Source: Amycolatopsis balhimycina FH 1894
GTDB taxonomy: Bacteria > Actinomycetota > Actinomycetes > Mycobacteriales > Pseudonocardiaceae
DNA: 64,000 nucleotides
Direction: 5' to 3'
Assembly (NCBI RefSeq): GCF_000384295.1
Contig: NZ_KB913037.1
Span: 4,536,868 to 4,600,867 of the forward strand
Shown here one piece after another: positions 41,560 through 50,808 of this stretch. Under the pieces are notes generated by a model. It did not search any database and was not told where the DNA came from. It was given only the letters and a program-made list of their open reading frames with translations. Position numbers and translations under genes: made by a program. The number at the start of each line of letters is the position of its first letter. Position 1 is the first letter of the stretch.

Positions 41560-44118
41560 TCAGTCGTTCTCGGCTTCGCCGCCCTGCTCCTCGTGGCCCG
41601 CGCCGATGCTGACCGGCGGGGCGTCCGGGATCGACGACGGCCGGCGCTCACCGCGGAAGGTGAACTTGGCCTGGTCGTCCTTGTCCTCGGGGTTGCCGCT
41701 CCAGCCGTCGACGTCGACCAGGATGATCTGGCCGGGCTCGACCTCGCCGAAGAGGATCTTCTCCGACAGCTGGTCCTCGATCTCGCGCTGGATCGTCCGG
41801 CGCAGCGGCCGGGCGCCGAGCACGGGGTCGAAGCCGCGCTTGGCCAGCAGGGACTTGGCCTTCGCCGTCAGCTCCAGCTCCATGTCCTTGGCCTTGAGCT
41901 GCGTCTCGACCCGGCCGATCATCAGGTCGACCATCATGATGATCTGTTCCTTGGTCAACTGGTGGAACACGATGATGTCATCGATCCGGTTCAGGAACTC
42001 CGGGCGGAAATGCTTCTTCATTTCCTCGTTGACCTTTTGCTTCATCTTCTCGTACTTCGTGCTGGAGTCGTTGCCCCCGGCGAAGCCGAGCGAGACGGAC
42101 TTCGAGATGTCCGACGTGCCCAGGTTGGACGTGAAGATGAGGACCGTGTTCTTGAAGTCGACCGTGCGGCCCTGACCGTCGGTCAGGCGGCCGTCCTCCA
42201 GCACCTGCAGGAGCGTGTTGTAGATCTCCTGGTGCGCCTTCTCGATCTCGTCGAAGAGGACCACCGAGAACGGCTTGCGACGCACCTTCTCCGTCAGCTG
42301 GCCGCCCTCTTCGTAGCCGACGTAGCCCGGAGGGGCACCGAAGAGCCGCGAAGCGGTGTAGCGGTCGTGGAACTCACCCATGTCGATCTGGATGAGCGCG
42401 TCGTCCTCGCCGAACAGGAACGAGGCCAGCGCCTTGGACAGCTCGGTCTTACCGACACCCGACGGGCCGGCGAAGATGAACGAGCCCGACGGGCGCTTCG
42501 GGTCCTTCAGACCGGCACGCGTACGGCGGATCGCCTGCGAGACGGCCTTGACCGCGTCCTCCTGGCCGATGATGCGCTTGTGGAGTTCGTCCTCCATGCG
42601 CAGCAGCCGGGTGGTCTCCTCCTCGGTCAGCTTGAAGACCGGGATGCCGGTCCAGTTGGCCAGCACCTCCGCGATCTGCTCGTCGTCGACCTCGGCGACG
42701 ACGTCGAGGTCGCCGTCCTTCCACTGCTTCTCCCGCTCGCCCTTCTGGCCGAGGAGCGTCTTCTCCTCGTCACGCAGGCGGGCGGCCCGCTCGAAGTCCT
42801 GCGCGTCGATCGCGGACTCCTTGTCGCGGCGGACGTTCGCGATCTTCTCGTCGAACTCGCGCAGGTCCGGCGGCGCGGTCATCCGGCGGATGCGCATCCG
42901 CGCGCCGGCCTCGTCGATCAGGTCGATCGCCTTGTCCGGGAGGAACCGGTCGTTGATGTACCGGTCCGCCAGGGTCGCGGCGGCGACCAGCGCCGAGTCG
43001 GTGATCGAGACGCGGTGGTGCGCCTCGTACCGGTCACGCAGGCCCTTGAGGATCTCGATCGTGTGCTCCAGCGACGGCTCGCCGACCTGGATCGGCTGGA
43101 ACCGGCGCTCGAGGGCGGCGTCCTTCTCGATGTACTTGCGGTACTCCTCGAGCGTGGTCGCGCCGATCGTCTGCAGCTCACCGCGGGCGAGCATCGGCTT
43201 CAGGATCGAAGCCGCGTCGATCGCGCCCTCGGCGGCACCCGCCCCGACCAGCGTGTGCAGCTCGTCGATGAACAGGATGATGTCGCCGCGGGTCTTGATC
43301 TCCTTGAGCACCTTCTTCAGGCGCTCTTCGAAGTCACCGCGGTAGCGGGAGCCGGCGACCAGGGAGCCCAGGTCCAGCGTGTAGAGCTGCTTGTCCTTGA
43401 GCGTCTCGGGCACCTCGCCCTTGACGATGCTCTGCGCGAGGCCCTCGACGACGGCGGTCTTGCCGACGCCCGGCTCGCCGATGAGCACCGGGTTGTTCTT
43501 GGTCCGGCGGGACAGCACCTGCATGACCCGCTCGATCTCCTTGCCGCGCCCGATGACCGGGTCGAGCTTGCCCTCGCGGGCGAGCACGGTCATGTTGCGG
43601 CCGAACTGGTCGAGGACCAGCGAAGACGACGGGGTGCCCTCACCGCGGCCGGAACCGGTTTCGGTGGACTCCTTGCCGCCCTGGTAGCCCGAGAGCAGCT
43701 GCAGCACCTGCTGGCGGACCCGGTTGAGGTCCGCTCCCAGCTTGACCAGGACCTGCGCGGCGACGCCTTCGCCCTCGCGGATCAGGCCGAGCAGGATGTG
43801 CTCGGTGCCGATGTAGTTGTGGCCGAGCTGCAGCGCTTCGCGCAGCGACAGCTCCAGCACCTTCTTGGCGCGCGGCGTGAACGGGATGTGCCCGCTCGGC
43901 GCCTGCTGGCCCTGGCCGATGATCTCTTCGACCTGCTGGCGCACGCCCTCCAGGGCGATGCCCAGCGACTCCAGCGCCTTGGCGGCGACACCCTCACCCT
44001 CGTGGATCAGACCCAGGAGGATGTGCTCGGTGCCGATGTAGTTGTGGTTGAGCATCCTGGCCTCTTCTTGAGCCAGGACGACCACCCGCCTCGCGCGGTC
44101 GGTGAACCTCTCAAACAT
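41560..44118 (-). CDS. clpC: ATP-dependent Clp protease ATP-binding subunit ClpC
   Basis: An 852-residue Hsp100 unfoldase that feeds proteins to Clp[21 protein letters not shown] marks the start (ATG 44118, GAGGGAG upstream); the frame continues upstream to 44169 without reason. Order: two Clp_N repeats (1-140, each with [14 protein letters not shown]), AAA-1 with Walker [14 protein letters not shown] and Walker B LFIDELH, a coiled M-domain with UVR-like segment [23 protein letters not shown]-2 with [14 protein letters not shown] and [10 protein letters not shown], and a C-terminal D2 lid. The length matches ClpC1 of mycobacteria, where it is essential and a drug target. Promoter control by ClgR is usual in this phylum; a weak candidate box is at 44360. 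Confidence 0.97.
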   Translation of the reverse strand: MFERFTDRARRVVVLAQEEARMLNHNYIGTEHILLGLIHEGEGVAAKALESLGIALEGVRQQVEEIIGQGQQAPSGHIPFTPRAKKVLELSLREALQLGHNYIGTEHILLGLIREGEGVAAQVLVKLGADLNRVRQQVLQLLSGYQGGKESTETGSGRGEGTPSSSLVLDQFGRNMTVLAREGKLDPVIGRGKEIERVMQVLSRRTKNNPVLIGEPGVGKTAVVEGLAQSIVKGEVPETLKDKQLYTLDLGSLVAGSRYRGDFEERLKKVLKEIKTRGDIILFIDELHTLVGAGAAEGAIDAASILKPMLARGELQTIGATTLEEYRKYIEKDAALERRFQPIQVGEPSLEHTIEILKGLRDRYEAHHRVSITDSALVAAATLADRYINDRFLPDKAIDLIDEAGARMRIRRMTAPPDLREFDEKIANVRRDKESAIDAQDFERAARLRDEEKTLLGQKGEREKQWKDGDLDVVAEVDDEQIAEVLANWTGIPVFKLTEEETTRLLRMEDELHKRIIGQEDAVKAVSQAIRRTRAGLKDPKRPSGSFIFAGPSGVGKTELSKALASFLFGEDDALIQIDMGEFHDRYTASRLFGAPPGYVGYEEGGQLTEKVRRKPFSVVLFDEIEKAHQEIYNTLLQVLEDGRLTDGQGRTVDFKNTVLIFTSNLGTSDISKSVSLGFAGGNDSSTKYEKMKQKVNEEMKKHFRPEFLNRIDDIIVFHQLTKEQIIMMVDLMIGRVETQLKAKDMELELTAKAKSLLAKRGFDPVLGARPLRRTIQREIEDQLSEKILFGEVEPGQIILVDVDGWSGNPEDKDDQAKFTFRGERRPSSIPDAPPVSIGAGHEEQGGEAEND

Positions 44119-44359
44119 GTGCACTCCCTCGACTGCTGCGCCGGCGGCCCGTATCCATCGTGCTTTCACCGCGATGGATTCAGCACCGTGAGACCACTCT
44201 AGTAGCCAAGTCGTCGCGCTGGCGTACCACTACGGCTCTCAGCGGTTGTTTCCGCACCCGGACGTGGCATCTCCCGGGTGCTCCCATCATCAGGTTGCCC
44301 TGCACCTTTACGTCAACCCCAACGTGCGAGTGGCCACGTGGATTCCGCCATCCGCGCCC

Positions 44360-44377
44360 TGTCCGCTCACCGCGAAC
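44360..44377. promoter_or_regulatory. Possible ClgR-binding site upstream of clpC
   Basis: TGTCCGCTCACCGCGAAC keeps the CGC-YNAN-GCG core reported for actinobacterial ClgR sites, with a C at the usual purine position. It lies about 240 nt upstream of the clpC ATG, which is far for a simple promoter. Low confidence. Confidence 0.3.
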
Positions 44378-44427
44378 AGTCCGCAAGCCGGGAGTACCAC
44401 TCGATTGGCGCAGCCACGGTTTGCGTG

Positions 44428-44446
44428 TAAGGTTAGGCACGCCTAA
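44428..44446. promoter_or_regulatory. Iron box (IdeR/DmdR1-type operator)
   Basis: TAAGGTTAGGCACGCCTAA matches the 19-bp IdeR/DmdR consensus TTAGGTTAGGCTAACCTAA at 15 positions. It overlaps the spacer and -10 of TTGCGT (44421) N17 TAATCA (44444), 31 nt before TTG 44477. With iron, the regulator would block the downstream FhuF-like gene. Confidence 0.8.
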
Positions 44447-44476
44447 TCATCTACGGCGCTGTGAGGAGGGCCGCGG

Positions 44477-45301
44477 TTGAACCAGCAGCGGTCCTTCCGT
44501 GACGCACGCGAGGTCGGCGACGGCCTCGCGTCGTCGTTGCTGCGGGTGTCCGGCCTGCAGGACCGCACTGAGCTGCGGCAGGACGTCCCGGCGGGCTGGA
44601 TCCGCTGCTCGGAGCTGCTGGAGACCCCAGCGTACTTCGACGAGTGGCGCGGCCTGCTGGGCGACTGGCTGCTGCGCGAGCACTCCTCGGCACCGGCCCG
44701 CACGACGGCGAGCTGGGTGATGACGTGGTACCTGCACGTCCCGGCGTACGTCGGCGCGCTGTTGCTGCACCACGAGCGCCGGGTGCCGTCACTGAAGCCG
44801 GCGGAGCTGGCGTTCCGCCTGGCCGACGACCGCCCCCACCCGGACGGGATGGCCGTCCTGGGTGACGCGTTCCACTGCCTGCCGACGGACCCGGGCTCGG
44901 CCCGCCCGGAGGCCACGGTGGTCCGCGACGAGCGTGCCCTGGCGGCGGTCCTGCGCGCCCGCTACCTGGCCCACGCGGCCCAGTTCGTCCGGGCGTACGC
45001 CCCGATCAGCAGGTTGGGCCGCCGAACCCTCTGGGCCGCGGCGACGGACGCGCTGGAGAACTCGCTGTGGTGGGCGGGCCGCCAGGGCGGAACCCCGGAA
45101 GCGGAGGGCGCGGGCGTCGCGGACGCGGCGTTGGTCCTTGACGCGCATTACCCGCCACTGACGTCGGCATCGGCGTTGCGCCTGGTAGACGGCCCGGACG
45201 GCCACCGAGAGTGGACACGGCGCCGCGAGAGCTGCTGCTTTTCGTACCTGCTCCCGGCGGCATCGGAGTGCGACGGCTGCCCCCGCACCTGCTCGCGGTA
45301 G
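44477..45301 (+). CDS. FhuF-like (2Fe-2S) ferric-siderophore reductase
   Basis: A 274-residue protein. The C terminus RRESCCFSYLLPAASECDGC then PRTC contains Cys-Cys-x10-Cys-x2-Cys, the FhuF-type 2Fe-2S motif. The N-terminal 180 residues are helical (LASSLLRVSGLQ, TASWVMTWYLHVPAYVGALL). Such cytosolic reductases release iron from siderophores imported by ABC transporters. TTG 44477 is the start, with GAGGAGGG 6 nt upstream. The iron box directly upstream fits this role. No siderophore transporter or biosynthesis gene adjoins, so it may serve a xenosiderophore or act as a stand-alone reductase. Confidence 0.88.
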   Translation: MNQQRSFRDAREVGDGLASSLLRVSGLQDRTELRQDVPAGWIRCSELLETPAYFDEWRGLLGDWLLREHSSAPARTTASWVMTWYLHVPAYVGALLLHHERRVPSLKPAELAFRLADDRPHPDGMAVLGDAFHCLPTDPGSARPEATVVRDERALAAVLRARYLAHAAQFVRAYAPISRLGRRTLWAAATDALENSLWWAGRQGGTPEAEGAGVADAALVLDAHYPPLTSASALRLVDGPDGHREWTRRRESCCFSYLLPAASECDGCPRTCSR

Positions 45302-45547
45302 CGAGTGCCCCCGGTTGGCCATCCGGCTCCACACCTGGGCCCCACCAGTCCCGGCAGCGTCGGTTGTCGCCGTGGTGTTCCGCGGTGGAAGCGGGGCGTC
45401 GCCGGGTGTCCTGAATGACTCATTCAGGGCGTGCGAGGTCCCCAATGACCCATTCGGGACCTTCGGAACCCGGCCGCATCCGGCTGTCAGCTGGATGCGG
45501 CAGCGTCGGGCGACTTTGCCGGCCCCCTTGCCGGAGTGCGTGATGGC
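45302..45547. repeat. Hairpin-rich intergenic DNA after the FhuF-like gene
   Basis: No gene seen. It holds the palindrome CCTGAATGA-C-TCATTCAGG (45410-45428), AGGTCCC/GGGACCT arms around CAATGACCCATTC (45436-45462) and GCCGCATCC/GGATGCGGC (45473-45501). These are several possible terminators in a row between convergent genes. AATGAnnCATT recurs within. Confidence 0.7.
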
Positions 45548-45649
45548 CGCCGCGGCGATGCATTGAACGACCCTTTCACCTCGTCGGACGAGGTGAAAGG
45601 GTCGTTCAATGCGGTCTGGCGAGTCGCCGACTCCGCCGCTTCACCGCCG
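45548..45649. repeat. Dispersed ~100-bp repeat, copy B, with 25-bp perfect inverted repeat
   Basis: Match to 7932-8031 from CGCCGCGGCGATG through CTTCACCGCCG. The perfect inverted repeat is longer here: arms 45561-45585 and 45587-45611 with one base between. The central base is G (C in copy A), and flank differences are few, so the copies look recent or conserved. Confidence 0.85.
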
Positions 45650-45800
45650 GCAGCCCGGGCGGGACCGTGGTTCCGAAGGTCGCGAATGGGTCATTCAAGA
45701 CACCACGGCAACGGCAGCTGCCACGCACGCCGGTGAGCGGACAGGCACCCCAGGGGCTGGGCGCGACGTGGGCACCGTCCCAAAGGCCGGTGGACAACCA
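45650..45800. other. Rest of the convergent intergenic region
   Basis: CCGTGGT (45665-45671) and ACCACGG (45702-45708) can pair around a GAATGGGTCATTC sequence (45684-45696), another relative of the TGAATGAnTCATTCA family. Nothing else was recognised before the stop of the TIGR03086-type gene at 45801. Confidence 0.5.
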
Positions 45801-46370
45801 TCACCGCGTCCACCCCGGATCACGCCCCGAAGCGCCCAGCGCCCGCTCCAGCGGCGACGCATCGGCAGCCACCTCGACAGCCGGCCCGTAGACGCCCATC
45901 GAACGCGCCCGCTCGCCCATGGCCACCGCCGAGTCGTACACCGCTGTCGCCGCCTCCGGCGGGCAGTGCAGCTCCTGTCCGCCGGCCCGTGCCAGGTCCC
46001 ACCCGTGCAGGACGAACTCGCCCAGGACCATGTCGCCGACCACCGCGGCCGGCATTGAGGCGGTCCCCAGCGCCGTCGTGCCCGTCCATGCCGAAGACGT
46101 CCCGAAGACGTCCACGAGCGTCGACGTCTGCTTCTCCACCGCCGCGCGCCAGTCGTCGCCGACCAGTGCCGCCTCGGCTTCGGTGACGCCCGGTGACGGC
46201 GGTTCTTCGCGCCGTCCCGCGGCGATGAGCCACGGGCCCCAATACAGGAGGTGGTTCAGCAGCCCGCGGATGTCGTAGCCGGCGCACGGCGTGGGCAGCG
46301 TCAGGTCGTCCAGCGCGTTCGTGACCCGGAGGAATTCGGCCGCGGCGGGGCGCAGCAACTCGGCAGTCAT
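45801..46370 (-). CDS. TIGR03086/DinB-like (mycothiol-type maleylpyruvate isomerase N-terminal) protein
   Basis: A 189-residue four-helix protein of the DinB/MDMPI-N superfamily. It begins MTAELLRPAAAEFLRVTNAL; the metal-type His positions are visible in LLNHLLYWGPWL and LGEFVLHGWDLARA, with family signature DLTLPTPCAGYDIRGLLNHL near residue 22-41. Members bind a metal and some conjugate or isomerise with mycothiol, but many have unknown function. ATG 46370 is the start; the open frame runs on to 46868 only as a shadow of the AraC gene. The gene is divergent from the AraC regulator (78 bp between), which may control it. Confidence 0.85.
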   Translation of the reverse strand: MTAELLRPAAAEFLRVTNALDDLTLPTPCAGYDIRGLLNHLLYWGPWLIAAGRREEPPSPGVTEAEAALVGDDWRAAVEKQTSTLVDVFGTSSAWTGTTALGTASMPAAVVGDMVLGEFVLHGWDLARAGGQELHCPPEAATAVYDSAVAMGERARSMGVYGPAVEVAADASPLERALGASGRDPGWTR

Positions 46371-46411
46371 GCCGGTGATCCAAGCCGCGTGACGACCACG
46401 ACGTCTTGGAC

Positions 46412-46437
46412 GAACGCGACAACTGAACGCGACAACT
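46412..46437. promoter_or_regulatory. Tandem 13-bp direct repeats GAACGCGACAACT
   Basis: Two exact, abutting copies (46412-46424, 46425-46437) lie between the divergent TIGR03086 and AraC genes, 11 nt before the AraC start codon. AraC-family proteins often bind direct repeats, so this may be its own operator. Confidence 0.55.
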
Positions 46438-46448
46438 ACTGTGGGCCC

Positions 46449-47279
46449 GTGGCGCACCGGATCCCGCGCGGCATCGTGGCCGAGGCCACCGCGCGCACGA
46501 TGTTCACGCTGACGAGGCACCCGCCCGCGCCCGAACTGGCGGACTTCGTCGACTACCACTGGGTCCTGCGGTGGGACCTGCGCGGCAAACCACCCCACGA
46601 GCAGCGGGTGCTGCCGAACCTCGCGGTCAACGTGACCTTCTTCCTCGGCGCCTCCGGCGTCTACGGACCCGGCCGCGACGTCTTTTCGTACCGCCTCGAA
46701 GGCCGGGTCCAGGGCTTGGGCGTGCGTTTCCGGCCCGGCTGCTTCCGCGCGTTCCTCGGCCGGCCCGTGCGTGACATCGCCGACCGGGCTGTCCCGCTCA
46801 CGGACGTTTTCGGGCCGGCGGCGCTCCAGGCCGCGGAATCGGTGTGCACGGCGGCGGGTGACGCGCAAATGGTCAGTTCGATCGACAACTTGCTGTCGGC
46901 AAATCCCGTGACGCTCTCCCCGGCCGCGCGGCAGGCCGCGGAGGCGGTGGAATCAATCGCACGGGATCCGGGAATTACCCGGGTGGCGCAACTGTGCGCG
47001 GATACTGGACTAACCACCCGGTCTGTACAGCGGTTGTTCGCCGAACACGTCGGCTGCCCGCCCAAGTGGGCGATCCGGATATACCGGCTCAACGACGCCG
47101 CGCAGCAGCTCGCCTCGGAAGGGCGAGCGGATTACGCCGGTCTGGCGGTTCGGCTGGGCTATAGCGACCAGTCGCACTTCATCCGCGATTTCCGGACGGT
47201 GACCGGTCAGTCGCCCGCCGAGTACGCCCGAACGGCCCGCACGGCACCCGAACGGGAACCGGACAGGGATCGGACATGA
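46449..47279 (+). CDS. AraC family transcriptional regulator
   Basis: A 276-residue regulator. The N-terminal 160 residues (VDYHWVLRWDLRGKPPHEQR, LGVRFRPGCFRAFLGRPVRD) match the DUF6597-type domain found before AraC helices in many actinobacteria. The C-terminal part has two helix-turn-helix units: ITRVAQLCADTGLTTRSVQR and YAGLAVRLGYSDQSHFIRDF with the signature FRTVTGQSPAEY. GTG 46449 is the first in-frame start before the conserved region; a longer open frame upstream runs back through the neighbouring gene. Ligand unknown. It is divergent from the DinB-like gene. Confidence 0.88.
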   Translation: MAHRIPRGIVAEATARTMFTLTRHPPAPELADFVDYHWVLRWDLRGKPPHEQRVLPNLAVNVTFFLGASGVYGPGRDVFSYRLEGRVQGLGVRFRPGCFRAFLGRPVRDIADRAVPLTDVFGPAALQAAESVCTAAGDAQMVSSIDNLLSANPVTLSPAARQAAEAVESIARDPGITRVAQLCADTGLTTRSVQRLFAEHVGCPPKWAIRIYRLNDAAQQLASEGRADYAGLAVRLGYSDQSHFIRDFRTVTGQSPAEYARTARTAPEREPDRDRT

Positions 47280-47283
47280 AGAA

Positions 47284-47311
47284 AGCCGCCGGGCGAATTC
47301 GCCCGGCGGCT
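47284..47311. terminator. 28-bp perfect palindrome between AraC and lsr2 genes
   Basis: AGCCGCCGGGCGAATTCGCC continues to CGGCGGCT as a perfect dyad with an EcoRI sequence at its centre and no loop. It begins 4 nt after the AraC stop. As RNA it makes a GC-rich stem of about 12 bp. A likely bidirectional terminator. Confidence 0.7.
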
Positions 47312-47403
47312 ACCGCTGGAAACCCCGCGTCGACGAGATTTTCCATGCCATCCCCGGCGGTTACCGCTGGTCAGCGACCTGCCGGGGCCGGCATGAACAA
47401 TCT

Positions 47404-47754
47404 TCAGTTTTTCTTGTGGTAGGCCTCGACGACCTCGGACGGGATCCGGCCCCGGTCGGAGACCGCGTAACCGTTCTTGCGCGCCCAAGACCGAATGGCC
47501 TGGTTCTGCTCACGGTCCACAGCGGCCGGGCGGGCGGAACCCTTACCCGCGACCGGACGCACCGAAGCGCGCTTGCGGCCACCCGCACGACGCGCGTGCT
47601 CGACATACTGGGCGAGGGCGTCCCGCAGCTCCTCCGCGTTTTCCGAGGAGAGGTCGATCTGGTAGCTGACTCCGTCCAAACCGAACTCGACGGTCTCTTC
47701 CGCCTCACTGCCGTCGAGGTCGTCGACCAGCGAGACGAGCACCTTCTGTGCCAT
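47404..47754 (-). CDS. lsr2: Nucleoid-associated xenogeneic silencer Lsr2
   Basis: A 116-residue Lsr2, the H-NS-like protein of actinobacteria that coats A/T-rich DNA and silences acquired genes. [20 protein letters not shown] begins the N-terminal oligomerising beta/alpha domain (1-60); the C-terminal DNA-binding domain holds [20 protein letters not shown], with the AT-hook-like RGR inserting into the minor groove. A basic, flexible linker ([18 protein letters not shown]) connects them. ATG 47754 with AGGAGG upstream. It lies between clpC and lysS as in mycobacteria (Rv3597c), although other genes have been inserted between it and clpC here. Confidence 0.97.
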   Translation of the reverse strand: MAQKVLVSLVDDLDGSEAEETVEFGLDGVSYQIDLSSENAEELRDALAQYVEHARRAGGRKRASVRPVAGKGSARPAAVDREQNQAIRSWARKNGYAVSDRGRIPSEVVEAYHKKN

Positions 47755-47900
47755 CCGATTCCTCCTGCGGGGCTTACTCAATGATCTGGTTACGGGGCGA
47801 GCCCCGGGACAGAAGACTTTGTCTAGAACATTAGTACCCGCTTCGGGAGGGCAGCGCAAATCTCATTGCCATAACCGGCGGCTATCCTCACACGGCCGGG

Positions 47901-49412
47901 TTATTCGGGACGCACCAGCGGGAAGAGGATCGTCTCCCGGATACCGAGACCGGTCAGCGCCATGAGCAGCCGGTCGATCCCCATTCCGACGCCACCGCTC
48001 GGCGGCATTCCGTACTCCAGGGCACGCAGGAAATCCTCGTCCAGCCGCATGGCTTCGCTATCGCCCTGCGCGGCCAGCAGGGACTGTTCGGTGAGCCGTT
48101 CCCGTTCGACGACCGGATCGACCAGCTCGGAGTATCCGGTGGCGAGTTCGAATCCGCGCACGTAGAGGTCCCACTTCTCGGCGACACCCGGCCGCGAGCG
48201 GTGCTGGCGGGTCAATGGCGACGTCTCCAGCGGAAAATCACGGACAAACGTCGGGGCGTGCAGATGATCTCCGACGAGGTGTTCCCACAGTTCCTCGACG
48301 AGCTTCCCGTGCCCGAGCTTCGGGTCCACTTCCAGGCCCCTGGCCTGCGCGAATCCGTGGAGTTTGGCGGCGGGCGTCTCCGGAGTCACCTCTTCGCCGA
48401 GGGAATCGGACAACGACTCGTACATTCCGAGTGTGGTCCATTCGCCGGACAGGTCGTACTCCGAACCGTCGGGCAGGGTGACGACCAACGAGTCCAGCAC
48501 CGCCTCCGCGGCTTCCTGGATCAGCTGCCGCGTCATCACCGCATTCGTGTCGTACGTGGCGTAGGCCTCGTAGTACTCGAGCATCGCGAACTCCGGCGAG
48601 TGCGACGAGTCGCTGCCCTCGTTCCGGAAGTTGCGGTTGATCTCGAAGACCTTCTCGATGCCGCCGACGACGCAGCGCTTGAGGTAGAGCTCCGGCGCGA
48701 TCCGCAGGAAGAGCTCCATGTCGAACGCGTTGGAACGCGTGACGAACGGGCGGGCCGCGGCGCCGCCGTGCAGCGTCTGCAGCATCGGCGTCTCGACCTC
48801 GGTGAACCCGCGGCGGTGGAACGACTCCCGCAGCGACCGGACGACGCCGGCGCGCGTGCGCACGACGTCCCGCGCGCGCGGGCGCATGATGAGGTCGACG
48901 TAGCGCTGGCGGATCCGCGTTTCCTCGGCCAGGTCCTTGAAGGCGTTCGGCAGCGGGCGCAGCGCCTTCGACGTGATGCGCCAGGCGTCGGCCATCACCG
49001 AAAGCTCGCCGCGCTTGGACGTGATGACCTCACCCTGCACGAACACGTGGTCGCCGAGGTCGACATCGGACTTCCACGCCGCCAGCGCGTCTTCGCCGAC
49101 CTTCGCCAGGCTGATCATCGCCTGCAGCTCGGTGCCGTCGCCCTCGCGGAGGCTCGCGAAGCACAGTTTGCCCGTATTGCGCAGGAACATCACCCGGCCG
49201 GTGACGCCGACCTGCTCGCCGGTGGCGGTGTCGGCCGGCAACCCGGAATGCGCGGCGCGCACTTCGGCGAGCGAGTGCGTCCGGGGTACCTCGACCGGGT
49301 AAGGATCGATACCCTCCGCGAGGATCCGGTCGCGCTTCTCCCGACGCACCCGCATCTGCTCGGGCAGTTCGTCTTCGGCGGGCTCGCTGGTGGAAGCGGG
49401 GTTTTCGGTCAT
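47901..49412 (-). CDS. lysS: Lysyl-tRNA synthetase, class II
   Basis: A 503-residue class IIb synthetase. The N-terminal OB anticodon domain (to about 170) includes [20 protein letters not shown]. Catalytic motifs: motif 1 [15 protein letters not shown], motif 2 [20 protein letters not shown], motif 3 [23 protein letters not shown] 49412 ([15 protein letters not shown]) precedes a short acidic leader that actinobacterial enzymes share; a frame further upstream to 49559 crosses the divergent methyltransferase gene. It lies upstream of lsr2 on the same strand (146 bp apart), as in mycobacteria. Confidence 0.96.
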   Translation of the reverse strand: MTENPASTSEPAEDELPEQMRVRREKRDRILAEGIDPYPVEVPRTHSLAEVRAAHSGLPADTATGEQVGVTGRVMFLRNTGKLCFASLREGDGTELQAMISLAKVGEDALAAWKSDVDLGDHVFVQGEVITSKRGELSVMADAWRITSKALRPLPNAFKDLAEETRIRQRYVDLIMRPRARDVVRTRAGVVRSLRESFHRRGFTEVETPMLQTLHGGAAARPFVTRSNAFDMELFLRIAPELYLKRCVVGGIEKVFEINRNFRNEGSDSSHSPEFAMLEYYEAYATYDTNAVMTRQLIQEAAEAVLDSLVVTLPDGSEYDLSGEWTTLGMYESLSDSLGEEVTPETPAAKLHGFAQARGLEVDPKLGHGKLVEELWEHLVGDHLHAPTFVRDFPLETSPLTRQHRSRPGVAEKWDLYVRGFELATGYSELVDPVVERERLTEQSLLAAQGDSEAMRLDEDFLRALEYGMPPSGGVGMGIDRLLMALTGLGIRETILFPLVRPE

Positions 49413-49490
49413 GGCCACTAGGGTACGAACCCGGCCGGACGCTACGCCAACCGGATTACCTTTACCTTTCCCTCCATTAGCCTGGGCGAG

Positions 49491-50243
49491 GTGAGTGATC
49501 CCACACGAGCCCAGCGCGCTTCTTCCTTCGGCAGCCGCGCGGCCGAGTACGCCGAGCACCGGCCCGACTACCCGCGGGAGGCGATCGAGTGGGGCCTTTC
49601 CGGGGCGAGCGGAACGCCGCGCCAGGTGCTCGATCTCGGCGCCGGAACCGGCAAACTCACCCTCGGCCTCGCCGAACTCGGGCTCGACGTCACCGCGGTC
49701 GAACCCGATCCGGAAATGCGCGCGGAACTCGAGCGGCTCGTGCCGTCGGCGACGTCACTGGCGGGGCAGGCGGAACGGATCCCGCTGCCCGGCACGTGCG
49801 TCGACGCGGTTTTCGCCGGCCAGGCGTTCCATTGGTTCGACGTGCCCGCGGCGATGACCGAGATCGCGCGCGTACTGAGGCCAGGCGGAGTACTGGTGCC
49901 GATGTGGAACTACGAAGACGAATCGGTGCCGTGGGTCGCCGAGTTCGGGAAACTCGGCCGGACCGGGGTGAGCCGTGCCTGGACCGACGGCAACCAGGAA
50001 CCCGCCACTCATGCGGCGTTCGACCCCTTCGAAAGCCAGGCGTTTCACCATGTGCAACGGCGCACGGCGGAAAGCCTCGTGGAAACGATCGCCACGCATT
50101 CGCACATGATCGTCGCGGACCCGGCGAGCGCGGCCGCGGGCCTGGCGGAGATCCGGCAGTTCCTGGCCGCGAATCCGCACACGGCGTCCGGTGAGTTCGA
50201 GCTGCCGTTGCGCACCTGGGTGTTCCGCGCCCGGCGCCGCTGA
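49491..50243 (+). CDS. Class I SAM-dependent methyltransferase
   Basis: A 250-residue Methyltransf_11-type protein. The SAM pocket is [20 protein letters not shown] (motif I, about 44-63) with [14 protein letters not shown] (motif II) and the post-I segment [20 protein letters not shown] (motif IV). It begins [20 protein letters not shown], as in many actinobacterial small-molecule methyltransferases. The substrate is unknown. GTG 49491 is the start; a divergent promoter is shared with lysS. The downstream gene encodes a small membrane protein, perhaps on the same transcript with a 65-nt gap. Confidence 0.88.
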   Translation: MSDPTRAQRASSFGSRAAEYAEHRPDYPREAIEWGLSGASGTPRQVLDLGAGTGKLTLGLAELGLDVTAVEPDPEMRAELERLVPSATSLAGQAERIPLPGTCVDAVFAGQAFHWFDVPAAMTEIARVLRPGGVLVPMWNYEDESVPWVAEFGKLGRTGVSRAWTDGNQEPATHAAFDPFESQAFHHVQRRTAESLVETIATHSHMIVADPASAAAGLAEIRQFLAANPHTASGEFELPLRTWVFRARRR

Positions 50244-50308
50244 TTCCGCATTGACCTCGATCAAAGTCGAGGTTCCATACTGAGGTGGAGGCGACGAAAG
50301 GATCACTC

Positions 50309-50737
50309 ATGCGGAGCAAATTCCTGCGCGGCCGCGGGCTGGGGCGGGCACTGATCTCCCTGACGTCACTCGTGACGGCGGTGGGCCCGTACCGCGCCGA
50401 CTGGAACGAGACCCACGTGTTCAACCCGGCCTGGCCACCGCACGCGAAGTTCCACAACGGCCAGACGATGAGCCTCGGACTCGCACTGGGTGTCACGAGC
50501 CTGTGGCAGCTGTGGCGGGCCCCGGGTTCGGCGCGGGCGAGCCTCGACGCCGGGGCAGTGCTGGCGTCGCTGTACTGGCTGACGCAGATTTCTGCGCTGG
50601 CGTACCCGGGTTCGAAGGCAGTGGACCCGGACCGCGGGGAAGGGTTCCCGCAGGCGAAAGTGGCTTTCCCGGCGTTGGCGGTGACGGCGTTGGGGTACGT
50701 GCTGGAACGGCGCCGGCTGGCTGCCGCGGTGTCTTGA
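50309..50737 (+). CDS. Small four-TM membrane protein
   Basis: A 142-residue hydrophobic protein. MRSKFLRGRGLGRALISLTS opens the first segment; others are near MSLGLALGVTSLWQLW, ASLDAGAVLASLYWLTQIS and VAFPALAVTALGYVLERRRL. The sequence YRADWNETHVFNPAWPPHAK, with invariant-looking Asp, Trp, Asn and His, lies in a loop; I think this belongs to the DUF6640-type family but cannot confirm it. ATG 50309 has AAAGGA upstream. The function is unknown. The stop codon is inside the start of a long inverted repeat that follows. Confidence 0.7.
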   Translation: MRSKFLRGRGLGRALISLTSLVTAVGPYRADWNETHVFNPAWPPHAKFHNGQTMSLGLALGVTSLWQLWRAPGSARASLDAGAVLASLYWLTQISALAYPGSKAVDPDRGEGFPQAKVAFPALAVTALGYVLERRRLAAAVS

Positions 50738-50786
50738 ATGACTCATTCAGGTCTTCGGAGGTCTTGAATGAGTCATTCAAGACCTC
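50731..50786. terminator. Double palindrome of the TGAATGAnTCATTCA family
   Basis: GTCTTGAATGACTCATTCA (50731-50749) pairs exactly with TGAATGAGTCATTCAAGAC (50765-50783). The second half alone is a 29-bp palindrome (50758-50786). It starts at the stop codon of the membrane-protein gene and lies 22 nt before the coaX stop, so it can act on both strands. Confidence 0.75.
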
Positions 50787-50808
50787 CGGTGAGCCGCCGA
50801 TCCGGGCC

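Larger units (their letters stand above)
44119..44476. other. 358-bp divergent promoter region of clpC and the FhuF-like gene
   Basis: It holds the leaders of two divergent genes. On the right is an iron box at 44428-44446 and a TTGCGT-N17-TAATCA promoter. To the left I see an inverted repeat CCATCG/CGATGG (44155-44177) in the clpC leader. A candidate ClgR site is at 44360. No small open frame in this stretch looks like a gene. Confidence 0.5.

Noticed and set aside
41353..44202. A 949-codon open frame on the plus strand opposite clpC
   Set aside because: ClpC on the minus strand has all motifs; the plus-strand product is a compositional shadow.
44119..44476. Possible small gene or tRNA in the clpC upstream gap
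   Set aside because: No cloverleaf or CCA-end arrangement seen, and frames are short and without ribosome sites.
45302..45800. Short frames in the hairpin-rich gap
   Set aside because: They run through inverted repeats shared with the intergenic region at 7932-8031, so they reflect the repeat, not a gene.
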